Made by a program: the position numbers and the translations under genes. From the NCBI GenBank assembly GCA_020638675.1, contig JACKID010000001.1, forward strand, positions 1,302,001-1,366,000: a stretch of 64,000 nucleotides of DNA, in the 5' to 3' direction. This document shows, one piece after another, positions 44,856 to 52,612 of the stretch. The DNA is from Planctomycetota bacterium. GTDB taxonomy: Bacteria > Planctomycetota > UBA8742 > UBA2392. Position 1 is the first letter of the stretch. Each line of letters starts with the position of its first letter. The notes under the pieces are model-generated. The model saw only the letters and a program-made list of their open reading frames with translations. It made no database searches and was not told the DNA's origin.

Positions 44856-45761
44856 CTATTTCAGGAAGCGGCTCTTCTTCGGTCCGTCGGTCTTGGCCGG
44901 CTTGTCCAGGTCGGACAGGCTGACGCTGCCGCCGCCCTTCTTGCCCTCGTCCGCGGCCACCAGCTCTTCGGCCTGGAACTTGGTCTTGCGCTGTTCAAAG
45001 CCGCGGATCAGCTTGCCAAGCTCGCTGTCGTCGCTGTTACCGTTGATGGTCTTGTTCAGCTCGGCGAGGTCTTCCTTGGCCTTCTGCAGCTTGATCTCGG
45101 CGCTGATGCTCTTGACCTGCTTGCGCAGTTCCTTCAGCTCTTCCTCTTCCTTCGCGATCTGGGTGTCCCACGCCGTGATGGACTGGTCGTACTGCTCGAC
45201 CATCTGCTGCACGCGTCCCTTGTTGGCTTCGGCTTCGATCAGCGCGGCTTCAATGTTGCCGAGCTGGGCCAGCACTTCTTCAGCCTTCATTTCGCGGCTG
45301 GCGGTTGTGCCGTCACGCTGGGGGATAGAGCAGGTGATCATCGCGTCGCTGGCCAGTTCACCGGTATCGGCATCGATCACGGCGTTGGCAGCGCCCGCAG
45401 CTTCCTTGTAGGCGGCGGCGAGGGCTTCACCCTGGTTGGTGCGATGCTCGATTTCGTGCTCATAGCCGTACAGCGTCCAGAAGCCGGTGTCCTTCTGTTC
45501 CTTGAAGTTGGCGTCACCCAGCTTCTCGTGGCCGGCCCAGAGGACGCGGTCCACCTTCATCTTCTGCTGGATCTCCTTGTGCTCGGCGATCTTCTTTTCG
45601 AAGTCGTCAAGCTCGCGGTTCGCGAGTGTCTCGAAGTTGTCGAGCTTCTTCTCGTCCCACCATTCCTGTGCCTGTTCCGGCGCGTCCGTAAGCTTGTAGA
45701 TGGCGTAGCCCGCGCCGCCCAGGACTACCGCTGCCACGATTCCGATGATTGCCCACTTCAT
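44856..45761 (-). CDS. Membrane-anchored coiled-coil protein, second example
   Basis: 301 residues. One N-terminal membrane helix (WAIIGIVAAVVLGGAGYAIY), then a helical protein with stretches of strong coiled coil (EEELKELRKQVKSISAEIKL). It recalls the anchored coiled-coil protein ending at 27058 in layout, though not clearly homologous. The sequence has a Lys-rich C-terminus (KPAKTDGPKKSRFLK). Unknown function; placement on the outer face of the inner membrane is inferred. It has an upstream TATAAT at 45879-45884, about 120 bases before the start codon. Confidence 0.65.
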   Translation of the reverse strand: MKWAIIGIVAAVVLGGAGYAIYKLTDAPEQAQEWWDEKKLDNFETLANRELDDFEKKIAEHKEIQQKMKVDRVLWAGHEKLGDANFKEQKDTGFWTLYGYEHEIEHRTNQGEALAAAYKEAAGAANAVIDADTGELASDAMITCSIPQRDGTTASREMKAEEVLAQLGNIEAALIEAEANKGRVQQMVEQYDQSITAWDTQIAKEEEELKELRKQVKSISAEIKLQKAKEDLAELNKTINGNSDDSELGKLIRGFEQRKTKFQAEELVAADEGKKGGGSVSLSDLDKPAKTDGPKKSRFLK

Positions 45762-45878
45762 TCGCTCGCTCCTTCCCTCTTGGGGGGTGTGAGGGTTCGT
45801 CTTCCGTCCATGGTTTCTGTTTGTCTTCCGGGAATTTCATCCCGCGACAACAGTAACCCGCGCTGCATGAGGGCGGCC

Positions 45879-45884
45879 ATTATA
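45879..45884 (-). promoter_or_regulatory. Consensus -10 box upstream of the coiled-coil gene
   Basis: The reverse strand reads TATAAT (forward ATTATA), a perfect housekeeping -10 hexamer, in the 206-base gap before the gene. The matching -35 (TGTTCA, 16 bases upstream) is a poor match to TTGACA. If used, it gives a leader of about 110 nucleotides. Confidence 0.45.
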
Positions 45885-45967
45885 AAGCGACCCGCCTTTT
45901 TGAACAGTCAGGTCGGTGCTATTCAGCACGCTTATCAAGAGTATGTAAAGGTCGCGAAATCGGCCGG

Positions 45968-46840
45968 TTACGCCGATTCGGCCCAGTGCAGGCACTGCTG
46001 CATCTGGCGCGCCACCTCTGACTGCGAGGCGTGCAGCGGCCAGCCGTGCCCGGGCAGAACCCACTCGAATGGCAGCCCCTCAAGCCGGTGCAGCGACTTC
46101 ACGACCTCATCCCAGTCATACCAGCACGCGCCGCGGAAAGCGTACAGGTGCCCCAGCCGCTGCGACCAGGCCATGTGGTCGCCCGTGAACAGGAACTTGT
46201 CGGCGTAGTGCAGGCAGGCCGAGCCGCGCGTGTGCCCCGGCGTCGGGATGACGGTCAGCCCCGGCGCGATCTCGTACGCGTCGTCGCCTTTGAGCTTGGT
46301 CTCGGCATCCATGCCGCGGGCGTCGGACGCCATGATGATGCGCTCGCAGCCGAACTTGGCAGCCCACTTGGCGTGGTCGGCGACGTCGTCCCGGTGGGTG
46401 AGGAACATCCAGCGGATGCCGCCAAGCTCATCGATCCGCTTGACCAGCGGTGCGGCGAAACGCGGCGAGTCCACCAGCACGTTGCCGCCCTCGCGCTGGA
46501 TGAAGTAGCTCGCGGCGCCGTAGCTGTTCTCGCTGTGAAAGCCGCAGTGGTGGACGCCGTCTTCAAGTAAGTGGGGGAAGGATGCGACCGCGTCCTTCAG
46601 TCCCGCGCGGGTGGCCGGCTCCGTGACGCCGATGCTGGCCGTCGGGCAGGCGACCACCGCCCGCAAGGCCGCGGCGCGCTGGGCGTCGTTCGCAGGCTGG
46701 TGATACACGGCCGACATGCCGCCCTGCGCGTTGAAGACCTCGGGCGCCATCCAGCGGCAGGTCGCGCAATCAATGCAGGATTCGTCGACATAGAAGTCGC
46801 CGGCTGTGTTCTCGCTGCGCCTCTGTTTGGCGTTGGCCAT
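45968..46840 (-). CDS. Ferredoxin-metallo-beta-lactamase-fold fusion
   Basis: 290 residues. An N-terminal 4Fe-4S ferredoxin-like domain (ESCIDCATCRWMAPEVF, with ACPTASIG as the final Cys-Pro) is followed by an MBL-fold hydrolase domain. The latter has FLTHRDDVADHAKW (a variant of HxHxDH with HRDDVADH), a GHTRGSACLHYADKFLFTGDHMAW block and a GHGWPL ending. Such fusions are annotated as MBL-fold hydrolases; the redox domain may supply electrons or tune a di-metal site. The gene faces a membrane protein gene across a palindromic site. Confidence 0.85.
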   Translation of the reverse strand: MANAKQRRSENTAGDFYVDESCIDCATCRWMAPEVFNAQGGMSAVYHQPANDAQRAAALRAVVACPTASIGVTEPATRAGLKDAVASFPHLLEDGVHHCGFHSENSYGAASYFIQREGGNVLVDSPRFAAPLVKRIDELGGIRWMFLTHRDDVADHAKWAAKFGCERIIMASDARGMDAETKLKGDDAYEIAPGLTVIPTPGHTRGSACLHYADKFLFTGDHMAWSQRLGHLYAFRGACWYDWDEVVKSLHRLEGLPFEWVLPGHGWPLHASQSEVARQMQQCLHWAESA

Positions 46841-46844
46841 GCAC

Positions 46845-46868
46845 TAAGTAAAGCATGCACTTTACTAA
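46845..46868. promoter_or_regulatory. Near-perfect dyad between divergent genes, putative operator
   Basis: TAAGTAAAG and CTTTACTAA flank a 6-base centre; one base differs between the half-sites. It occupies the 60-base gap between the ferredoxin-MBL start (46840) and the membrane protein start (46901), so both could be regulated by a single dimeric repressor. The spacing and AGTAA/TTACT half-sites resemble sites of small winged-helix regulators (MarR/HxlR type); this is an inference. Confidence 0.5.
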
Positions 46869-46900
46869 CTGACAAGTCTGGCGTGCTGTAAGCTGGGCGC

Positions 46901-47599
46901 ATGCCACTGCTCGAAATCCATTGGCTTACGGTGATGTTCTGGATCGCTGGTTTTCTCAGCTTCGTCTGGGCCGCCACGTACGCCGGGGCGCGTCGACTTA
47001 GGCGTAACGCCTGGGGACGCGAATACGGACTCGTGCGGAGGGGTCGAACCTTCAGCGGCGAAGTTGGTGGCAGGCAAGTTGAGGTCAGGCTCCGTGAAGA
47101 GACTTTTCCGATCAGTCCCAATGCAGCTCCTCATGAGCGGAGGCATGGGCTGACGGTCGTTGCGTCGGTGACTGTTGGCGCGACGCTGCCAGAGGGGTTT
47201 GTGATCAGTGCGGCAACGTCGCCCGGGGAGTGTACAGGCACGGTGCTGTTTCCCGGCGACAGCGACTTTGAGCATCGGTTTCGCGCATGCGCCGTTGACG
47301 CCGCAGCTGGTGAGGCCCTGCTGGCGAATGCGGCACTGAGGAATGCATTGCTCACCATTCGGGCAGGCGTGCGCGACCTGGAGATTCGCGATGGTCGCGT
47401 ACATGCATTCGTCGCGCTGGTGCAGCGCGAAATTGACGACCCGCGCGAGGCACTGACGAAGGGCTACCGTGCCGCCACGCGTGCGGCGCAGGTGCTTGCG
47501 TCAGCGGTAGAAGGTCGGGCGATCCACGGTATTGAAGCGCGCCGGCGCCCGCCGGGACAACCCGTACCAACCGCAGAAGACGTCGTCGACGGCGACTGA
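46901..47599 (+). CDS. Membrane protein of unknown family
   Basis: 232 residues. An N-terminal membrane helix (WLTVMFWIAGFLSFVWAATYAG) is followed by a basic patch (ARRLRRNAW) and a soluble domain with beta-type alternation (FSGEVGGRQVEVRLREETF, GLTVVASVTVGATLPEGFVI), then a helical part. Not recognised. Shares its promoter gap with the ferredoxin-MBL gene on the other strand. Confidence 0.55.
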   Translation: MPLLEIHWLTVMFWIAGFLSFVWAATYAGARRLRRNAWGREYGLVRRGRTFSGEVGGRQVEVRLREETFPISPNAAPHERRHGLTVVASVTVGATLPEGFVISAATSPGECTGTVLFPGDSDFEHRFRACAVDAAAGEALLANAALRNALLTIRAGVRDLEIRDGRVHAFVALVQREIDDPREALTKGYRAATRAAQVLASAVEGRAIHGIEARRRPPGQPVPTAEDVVDGD

Positions 47600-47610
47600 T
47601 TTGAAACCGC

Positions 47611-48237
47611 CTAGCGCAGCGGCTGGTACTCGGGGGCGTGCTGCCAGTCTTCGGGCTCGAACACGGGCGCGTCGACCATCGCCGCGTAGCGTGGCTTCAC
47701 GAGGACTTCGTAAACGCCGTACACGATCTTGCGCGCCTCGTTTGGTTGCGCGCCTTCCAGCTTCACGGCCTTTGTGCCCCCGCCCGCGGATAGTCCGATG
47801 TTCCAGTCCGTTGAGCCGCTGCCGCTGAAGTCGTTGCGCACGCTCAGGAACCCGCTGTCGAGGATCGCGCTTCGCACCTTGCCGTACTCATCGGCGCTGA
47901 GTGTAAAGTCGACCTTGCGGTTGCGGCTGCGCGGGATGGCGCCGTCGATCCAGCCTTCGTTGAAGATGAAGTAGCCGCTCTTGTCGTCGCGCACTTCCAT
48001 CACCCACAGCGGCGCGTGGTTGACCGTCTCGATGAACTTGAAGTGGAACGAATCATCGTCGTCCAGTGCGACGTCCCGGTTCACTTCCCCCTGCGGAAAG
48101 AAGTCGACATCTTCGTTCGACTGCGGCGGCGACTCCTCCACGTAGCGCTTCCAGTACTCCGCATCGCGGGGCGGCGGCCCGGACACGCAACCGGCAATCA
48201 GCAACGCCGCGAACCCCGCCATCAGAAATTTCTTCAT
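47611..48237 (-). CDS. Small lipoprotein, unknown family
   Basis: 208 residues from ATG at 48237 with GGAGAG upstream. Lipobox FAALLIAGCVSGPP. Followed by a mixed charged region, with a VNHAPLWVMEVRDDKSGYFIFNEGWIDG stretch, and beta-type content. No domain recognised. It begins a pair of small lipoproteins ending at the histidine phosphatase gene. Confidence 0.6.
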   Translation of the reverse strand: MKKFLMAGFAALLIAGCVSGPPPRDAEYWKRYVEESPPQSNEDVDFFPQGEVNRDVALDDDDSFHFKFIETVNHAPLWVMEVRDDKSGYFIFNEGWIDGAIPRSRNRKVDFTLSADEYGKVRSAILDSGFLSVRNDFSGSGSTDWNIGLSAGGGTKAVKLEGAQPNEARKIVYGVYEVLVKPRYAAMVDAPVFEPEDWQHAPEYQPLR

Positions 48238-48251
48238 GACTCTCTCCTCGC

Positions 48252-48623
48252 TTACAGGACCCGCCACTTGCCGTCTTCGTTCACCAGTTGGCGCTCGGCG
48301 TCATATTCGCTGCGCTTGCCGTCCTTGAAGAACGTGACGTGATGAAAGCTGATGATCGTGCGCTCGTCTTCCACGCGCTCGCCGGTGATCGTGATGACCA
48401 TGCGCTCGATCTTGTCGCGCTTGGCCTTCAGTTGCTCGTCGATCTGCTTGCGGGCTTGTTCGCGGCTGGCCTCGGCCGTCAAGGCGATCATCCCGTCGAC
48501 GTCGAACGCCGCCTGCGCCTTGAAGTAGGCCTCGGCGCACTCGCGTGCGGTCTTCGGCTCGCCCGGGCCGCATGCGGCGGCCAGCAGCGCGATGGTCAGC
48601 AACAGGCCGCTAAACAGCTTCAT
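48252..48623 (-). CDS. Small NTF2/DUF4878-like lipoprotein
   Basis: 123 residues. ATG at 48623 is chosen because the following residues are a signal sequence with lipobox LLAAACGPGEP; the longer in-frame version has an Arg-rich leader with no signal. The mature domain (ARECAEAYFKAQAAFDVDGM, then EDERTIISFHHVTFFKDGKR) matches the NTF2-like DUF4878 fold pattern common to small lipoproteins. It overlaps the histidine phosphatase stop by 4 bases, so probably co-translated. Confidence 0.65.
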   Translation of the reverse strand: MKLFSGLLLTIALLAAACGPGEPKTARECAEAYFKAQAAFDVDGMIALTAEASREQARKQIDEQLKAKRDKIERMVITITGERVEDERTIISFHHVTFFKDGKRSEYDAERQLVNEDGKWRVL

Positions 48624-49180
48624 TCCAGCCTTTCGACCAGCTTCTGCCACGTGCCCGGCGCAACCTCGCGCGCCATCGCCACGCAGTTCGGCAGCGCCTC
48701 GATCGGGCCTGCCGTGTCGGCTTCGTCCAGCGCAACCAGCAAGCCCGCCAGGATTCGCCCGTGCGCGAAGACGATCGTGTTGTGGTCGGACTCGTGCTCG
48801 GCCAGGGCGCGCGCGCAACGCAGGGCGGCGTCGCGGATGCTTTCGCCGTTCGGCGGGCGAAACTCCCATGCGTCGAGTTGCGGCTTCATCACTGGGTCAT
48901 TGTGCCAGCGCTTCCAGTTGACGCCGACTTCGCGCTCGCGCAGCTCGGGCACAATGCGGTGCGGCAGCTCGATCAGCCGCGAGCCGTGGTCGGCCGTCTG
49001 GCGTGCGCGCACGTACGGCGAAACCAGCACGCGCTGTACAGGCAGCGCTGCAACTTCTTCTGCGATGGCTTGGGCCTGCATGAACCCGAGCGGCGACAGC
49101 GGGCACTCGGCGTTGCCGCCGTCCCACTGGCCGCTCTGGGCCATCGATTCACCGTGTCGGACAAACCACCAGCTTGTCAT
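48620..49180 (-). CDS. Histidine phosphatase family protein
   Basis: 186 residues. Starts with the RHGE catalytic motif (WWFVRHGES, His 9), then the SPYVRARQTAD block and a second catalytic FAHGR in the C-terminal half. This branch of the phosphoglycerate mutase superfamily includes SixA and many alpha-ribazole and nucleotide phosphatases; the substrate cannot be told from the sequence. The stop overlaps the start of the small lipoprotein by 4 bases. Confidence 0.88.
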   Translation of the reverse strand: MTSWWFVRHGESMAQSGQWDGGNAECPLSPLGFMQAQAIAEEVAALPVQRVLVSPYVRARQTADHGSRLIELPHRIVPELREREVGVNWKRWHNDPVMKPQLDAWEFRPPNGESIRDAALRCARALAEHESDHNTIVFAHGRILAGLLVALDEADTAGPIEALPNCVAMAREVAPGTWQKLVERLE

Positions 49181-49189
49181 GCGGCCAGC

Positions 49190-50407
49190 TTATTCTGCGG
49201 CGGCGCGCTCGGCCATGGCGTTGCCCGCGAGCCAACCGGTCGTCCAGCAGCTCTGGAAGTTGAACCCGCCGGTGATGCCGTCGATGTCGAGCAGCTCGCC
49301 GGCAAAGTACAGCCCGGGCACGATGCGGCTCTGCATGGTCTTGAAATCGACCTCGCTCAGGCGCACGCCGCCGCAGGTGACGAACTCGTCCTTGTTCATG
49401 GTCTTGCCGCTGACCGGCAGCTCGGTGCGCGTGAGCTGCTGGATCAGGCTGTGCTGGAGCGCCTTCGACAGCTCGGACCAGCGTGTTTCGCGCGGCACGC
49501 CGGCGGCGATCACCAGTGCCTCCCACAGCCGAGCCTGGAGCGGCGCGATCGGCGTGTTGACCACGAGCTTGGCCGGGCTCGATTCGCGGCGCGTGGCAAG
49601 CTCGGCCGCGACGTCCCTTTCCGGCAGCCAGTTGATCGTCAGCGGGAAGTGATAGTCCAGCTCCGCGATCTTGCGCGCGCCCCACGCCGACAGGCGCAGG
49701 ATCACGGGCCCGCTCACGCCCCAGTGCGTGAACAGCAGGATGCCCGTCTCAGTCAGCCCGACTCCCGCGGCCTCCACCGGCTCGATCACGATCCCCGCCA
49801 GCTCGTGCACCCACGGCAGGTCCACGTGGAAGGTAAACAGCGACGGCACCGGCGCCTCCAGTGTGTGGCCCAGCGAGACCGCAAGCTGGCCCATGGCGGG
49901 CACGCGGCAGCCGCCGGTTGCGATCAGCACCTGCTCGGCCTGCATGGTTTCGCCGCCGGCCAGTGTCAGCGTGAACACGCCGTCCGCGTGGCTGATTGCC
50001 TCCACGCCCGCGTTGGCGCGCAGCTTCACTCCCGCCGCCTGTGCCGCGTGCATGAAGCAGTCGATGATGGTCTGCGAGGAGTCAGTCACCGGGAACAGGC
50101 AGCCGTCGTCCAGCGTGTACATCTCGACGCCGCGCTTGCGGAACCATTCGATCGTGTCCTGCGGCTGGAAGCTGTGGAACGGGCCGATCAGCGGGCGCTC
50201 GCCGCGTGGGTAGCGCTGGGCGAGCTCGCGCGGGTCGAAGCAGGCGTGAGTCACGTTGCAGCGCCCGCCGCCGGAGATCTTGACCTTGGAAAGAAAGCGC
50301 GGCGATTTCTCCAGGATCGTAACGTCGCCCGCGCCGGCTTCCGCGCAGGTGATCGCGGCAAAGAACCCGGCCGCGCCGCCGCCGATGATCGCAACGCGCG
50401 AGCTCAT
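49190..50407 (-). CDS. BaiN/HI0933-family flavoprotein
   Basis: 405 residues from ATG at 50407. Rossmann motif VAIIGGGAAGFFAAITCAEA and a KVKISGGGRCNVTHACF block identify the HI0933/BaiN family of NAD(P)/FAD-dependent oxidoreductases. Further matches are the TGGCRVPAMG region and a C-terminal GITGGFNFQSCWTTGWLAG block. Family members act on diverse aromatic or steroid substrates; the substrate here is unknown. Overlaps the Nudix stop by 4 bases. Confidence 0.9.
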   Translation of the reverse strand: MSSRVAIIGGGAAGFFAAITCAEAGAGDVTILEKSPRFLSKVKISGGGRCNVTHACFDPRELAQRYPRGERPLIGPFHSFQPQDTIEWFRKRGVEMYTLDDGCLFPVTDSSQTIIDCFMHAAQAAGVKLRANAGVEAISHADGVFTLTLAGGETMQAEQVLIATGGCRVPAMGQLAVSLGHTLEAPVPSLFTFHVDLPWVHELAGIVIEPVEAAGVGLTETGILLFTHWGVSGPVILRLSAWGARKIAELDYHFPLTINWLPERDVAAELATRRESSPAKLVVNTPIAPLQARLWEALVIAAGVPRETRWSELSKALQHSLIQQLTRTELPVSGKTMNKDEFVTCGGVRLSEVDFKTMQSRIVPGLYFAGELLDIDGITGGFNFQSCWTTGWLAGNAMAERAAAE

Positions 50408-50859
50408 GCCTCGGGGTCGACGCGCTGCAGGCGGGTGGAAACGTCGCCGAGGTATTTGAAACCCTTCAGCTCGCTGATCAGCGGCGCGAGGTCGGAAGGC
50501 CGCAGGTCGATCTTGGCCAGCTGCCGCGGATCGAGCCACTCGACCGCGACCTGGCCCGAATCCGGCACGTCGCCCATCCCGATCTCGCCGCCCTCTAGCG
50601 TGCAGGCGAAGTAGAACTCGATGGCGTGGGTCGCGTTGCGGTGGTCGTGGAACTCGAGCACGCACAGCATCTCGCCGACGTTGACCAGCGCGCCCGTTTC
50701 TTCCTCGCACTCGCGGCGTACGGCCTCGGCCAGGCTTTCACCCGGTTCCTGCCCGCCGCCGGGGCAGCAGTACCAGTCGCCGGTGTCGTCTACGCAGCGC
50801 GTAAGCAACACGCGCCCCTCGTGGATCACCACGCCCTTGGCCGAATTCCGAAGTTTCAT
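50404..50859 (-). CDS. Nudix hydrolase
   Basis: 151 residues. Complete Nudix box (GGGQEPGESLAEAVRRECEEETG, given as positions of about 34-56) with the REUxEE core. It cleaves nucleoside diphosphate linkages such as NDP-sugars or oxidised dNTPs. Upstream residues GRVLLTRCVDDTGDWYCCPGGG suit a small-molecule Nudix enzyme. Coupled to the flavoprotein gene by overlap. Confidence 0.92.
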   Translation of the reverse strand: MKLRNSAKGVVIHEGRVLLTRCVDDTGDWYCCPGGGQEPGESLAEAVRRECEEETGALVNVGEMLCVLEFHDHRNATHAIEFYFACTLEGGEIGMGDVPDSGQVAVEWLDPRQLAKIDLRPSDLAPLISELKGFKYLGDVSTRLQRVDPEA

Positions 50860-50992
50860 GACAGAAGTCTAGCGCCATGAGCCCGACCGCGTAGGGGGAG
50901 GCAGCGCCCTGGCTGAATGCGATCACCCGGTGTGTCTGGTTTTCGGTCTCGGGTCGGGTTGGTCCGCGCTCGGGCTGTGCTTTGGTTTGGGG

Positions 50993-51403
50993 CTAATTGC
51001 GCAGGAGGAAGGTGATGTTGACCGGGTCGATGAGTTTGTGGTGGATGGTGTGTTCGAGCCCGACGCCCGGGTGGGTCAGGTGGATGTCGATCGCGCCGCC
51101 GCTGAGCTCGGCGCGGTGCTGGTCCCACTCGCTGACGTCAACGCTTGCGCCGCGCGCATCGGTCAGCGTCAGCGTGTAGCTCATCTGGCTGTCGAGGCAC
51201 GAGTGGACGAGTTCTGAAAACGCAGACTTCTCTTCTTCGGCAGTCGTGGCCTTCTTCAGCGCGGCCTCAATCGCATCGACCTCCTGCGCGATCTGCTGAT
51301 TCAAAGCCGCCCGACCGGAGGCAGGAGCATTCGAAGGCGAGCACGCACCCAAAGCGGCAAGCGCGAGCAACGGGGCCAACAGCATCGATCGGGTAAAGCC
51401 CAT
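50993..51403 (-). CDS. Small lipoprotein, unknown family
   Basis: 136 residues. Lipobox LAALGACSPSN (Cys 21). A helical segment follows (AALNQQIAQEVDAIEAALKKATT), then a beta-type C-terminal part (GAIDIHLTHPGVGLEHTIHH). No family is recognised. It stands alone, with a 133-base gap to the Nudix gene. Confidence 0.6.
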   Translation of the reverse strand: MGFTRSMLLAPLLALAALGACSPSNAPASGRAALNQQIAQEVDAIEAALKKATTAEEEKSAFSELVHSCLDSQMSYTLTLTDARGASVDVSEWDQHRAELSGGAIDIHLTHPGVGLEHTIHHKLIDPVNITFLLRN

Positions 51404-51460
51404 GACCGCCAGTATAGCGCTGATCTGGTGACGCCCTACACCTTCGAGCCCCGTTGTCGG

Positions 51461-52072
51461 CTAGGACAGGCTGATCGGGAACGCTTGGTCGCCGAACACT
51501 TTCCGATCCACAGGGTGCGTAATGATCCCCACCGTGCCACGGGCGGCTTCTTGGAACGAGAGCTCGATCGACTGGACGTCTTTGCAGACCGCGCGGACTC
51601 TGAATGCGTCGATTGCCACAAACACCGTTGTTTCCGCAATCAAGTAGTTGCTCGAACCAAATCCATCTTCGTTTGGGTAGACGTGAATGTACTCAAGGTC
51701 GATGTGGAGTGTTTTGTCGAACATCATGATATTCGTGACCATGGCTTCATCCATCGCTCTGGCCAGTCCCGGTACGCGTACCACCCAGTAGTTGTTCGAC
51801 CGCCGGACATGGTCGCCGATCTTTGTGCCGTTCGCCCACCAATCGTTGACCTGTTGCGAGGTCCAACGGTGGAGGCCGTGAGTCGGGCGATCAGGTACAT
51901 CGTGTCGGGGACCCGGAGGAGCCAGCTTCACATCGGCGGTAAGCCACGGAAGCACAACGATGCTTGAGTCAGGGTCGGCACCCGGCGTGGTGCTCGGCAC
52001 TAGCTGTCTCTGGCAGCCGCAGCACACCATGCACGTCGCCAACACGACAAGAAGCAGAAGTCGACGAGTCAT
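51461..52072 (-). CDS. Lipoprotein next to the palindrome island
   Basis: 203 residues from ATG at 52072 (MTRRLLLLVVLATCMVCCGC), preferred to longer frames through the repeats because it starts with a signal peptide and lipobox and has GGAG upstream. The rest has IVVLPWLTADVKLAPPG and IHVYPNEDGFGSSNYLIAETTVF but no known domain. It abuts the repeat island, and its longer upstream frames are unlikely to be expressed. Confidence 0.55.
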   Translation of the reverse strand: MTRRLLLLVVLATCMVCCGCQRQLVPSTTPGADPDSSIVVLPWLTADVKLAPPGPRHDVPDRPTHGLHRWTSQQVNDWWANGTKIGDHVRRSNNYWVVRVPGLARAMDEAMVTNIMMFDKTLHIDLEYIHVYPNEDGFGSSNYLIAETTVFVAIDAFRVRAVCKDVQSIELSFQEAARGTVGIITHPVDRKVFGDQAFPISLS

Positions 52073-52105
52073 CTGCAGCTCCCCATGTGAGAACTCGGCC
52101 AAGCC

Positions 52106-52173
52106 TCTCGCCAAGTTCGCAAAGTACGCCAACAATGCCAAAGCAAATGGCGGTCTTGGCGAACTTGGCGAGA
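52106..52173. repeat. GCCAAG-type inverted repeat, left part of the island
   Basis: TCTCGCCAAGTTCGC (52106-52120) is repeated exactly in reverse complement at 52159-52173, forming a 15-bp stem over a 38-base loop. The right arm is part of a 25-base unit (52149-52173) that recurs at 52517-52541 with one mismatch. Confidence 0.8.
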
Positions 52174-52240
52174 GACTGCAGTTGGCCAGGCGCCTGGAAA
52201 CAACCCGTAGAGGCCAGCGGAGCAGGCCGACAGATGTTAG

Positions 52241-52260
52241 CCCCCAGCGTGAGCTGGGGG
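52241..52260. repeat. CCCCCAGC/GCTGGGGG hairpin
   Basis: Perfect 8-bp stem around GTGA, preceded by TTAG and followed by TTTGCG. Resembles short intergenic palindromes of the REP kind. Confidence 0.65.
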
Positions 52261-52281
52261 TTTGCGTTGCGAAACGGGATC

Positions 52282-52361
52282 GAGCCGCGGAGCGGCGGCA
52301 CATTCGTCGCCTACCATCACGTTCGCCCGCAAGCGGGCGTTGTGTCGCCGCTCCGCGGCTC
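52282..52361. repeat. 21-bp GC inverted repeat with an inner CGCCCGC hairpin
   Basis: GAGCCGCGGAGCGGCGGCAC (from 52282) pairs with TGTGTCGCCGCTCCGCGGCT (to 52361) with a single mismatch. Between the arms lies CGCCCGC-AA-GCGGGCG at 52324-52339. Together they form a branched hairpin of 80 bases, like a complex REP-type structure. Confidence 0.75.
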
Positions 52362-52516
52362 TGGTTGTGGGGGCGCAGAAAACCCCGGGACGCATCGCGG
52401 CACTTGTGCCGCTCAGCCACGTTCGCTACGCGAACTGACCGGGGCTAACCCTGTACCGGCGCTCCGCGCCTGACCGCAAAGGCGAGAGTTGTGTGTGCCA
52501 CTATTGCGTTTCCATT

Positions 52517-52541
52517 GGCGGCCTTGGCGAACTTGGCGAGA
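52517..52541. repeat. Second copy of the 25-base CTTGGC unit
   Basis: GGCGGCCTTGGCGAACTTGG (start) with one difference from the copy at 52149-52173. The two direct copies bracket the hairpin part of the island, 343 bases apart. Confidence 0.75.
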
Positions 52542-52612
52542 TGCTGTATTTGGCGGGTGTCAGGCAGGCGAACCAAAAAGTAGCCTGACCCTGTTTCCCT
52601 TTCCTGAGGCAA

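Larger units (their letters stand above)
52073..52612. other. Non-coding island of nested palindromes, no gene
   Basis: 540 bases between a lipoprotein gene and the KAP NTPase gene, with no coding frame I believe. Four structured elements occur: a GCCAAG-type inverted repeat, a C5/G5 hairpin, a long GC inverted repeat with an inner hairpin, and a second direct copy of the GCCAAG unit. The remaining tail has additional short GC dyads (e.g. CGGCGCTCCGCGCC at 52458-52471). Confidence 0.7.

Noticed and set aside
48623..48869. N-terminal extension of the small NTF2-like lipoprotein
   Set aside because: The 82 additional residues are Arg-rich and lie inside the histidine phosphatase gene; the shorter start gives a signal peptide and lipobox.
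50407..50710. N-terminal extension of the BaiN-type flavoprotein
   Set aside because: The extension overlaps the Nudix gene and has no similarity to the family, which begins at the Rossmann motif.
52073..52420. Upstream extension of the 203-residue lipoprotein through the repeat island
   Set aside because: It would place palindromes inside the coding part and precede a normal lipoprotein signal sequence that has its own ribosome binding site.
52073..52612. CRISPR array
   Set aside because: Repeats are few and inverted, of unequal spacing, and no cas gene is present.
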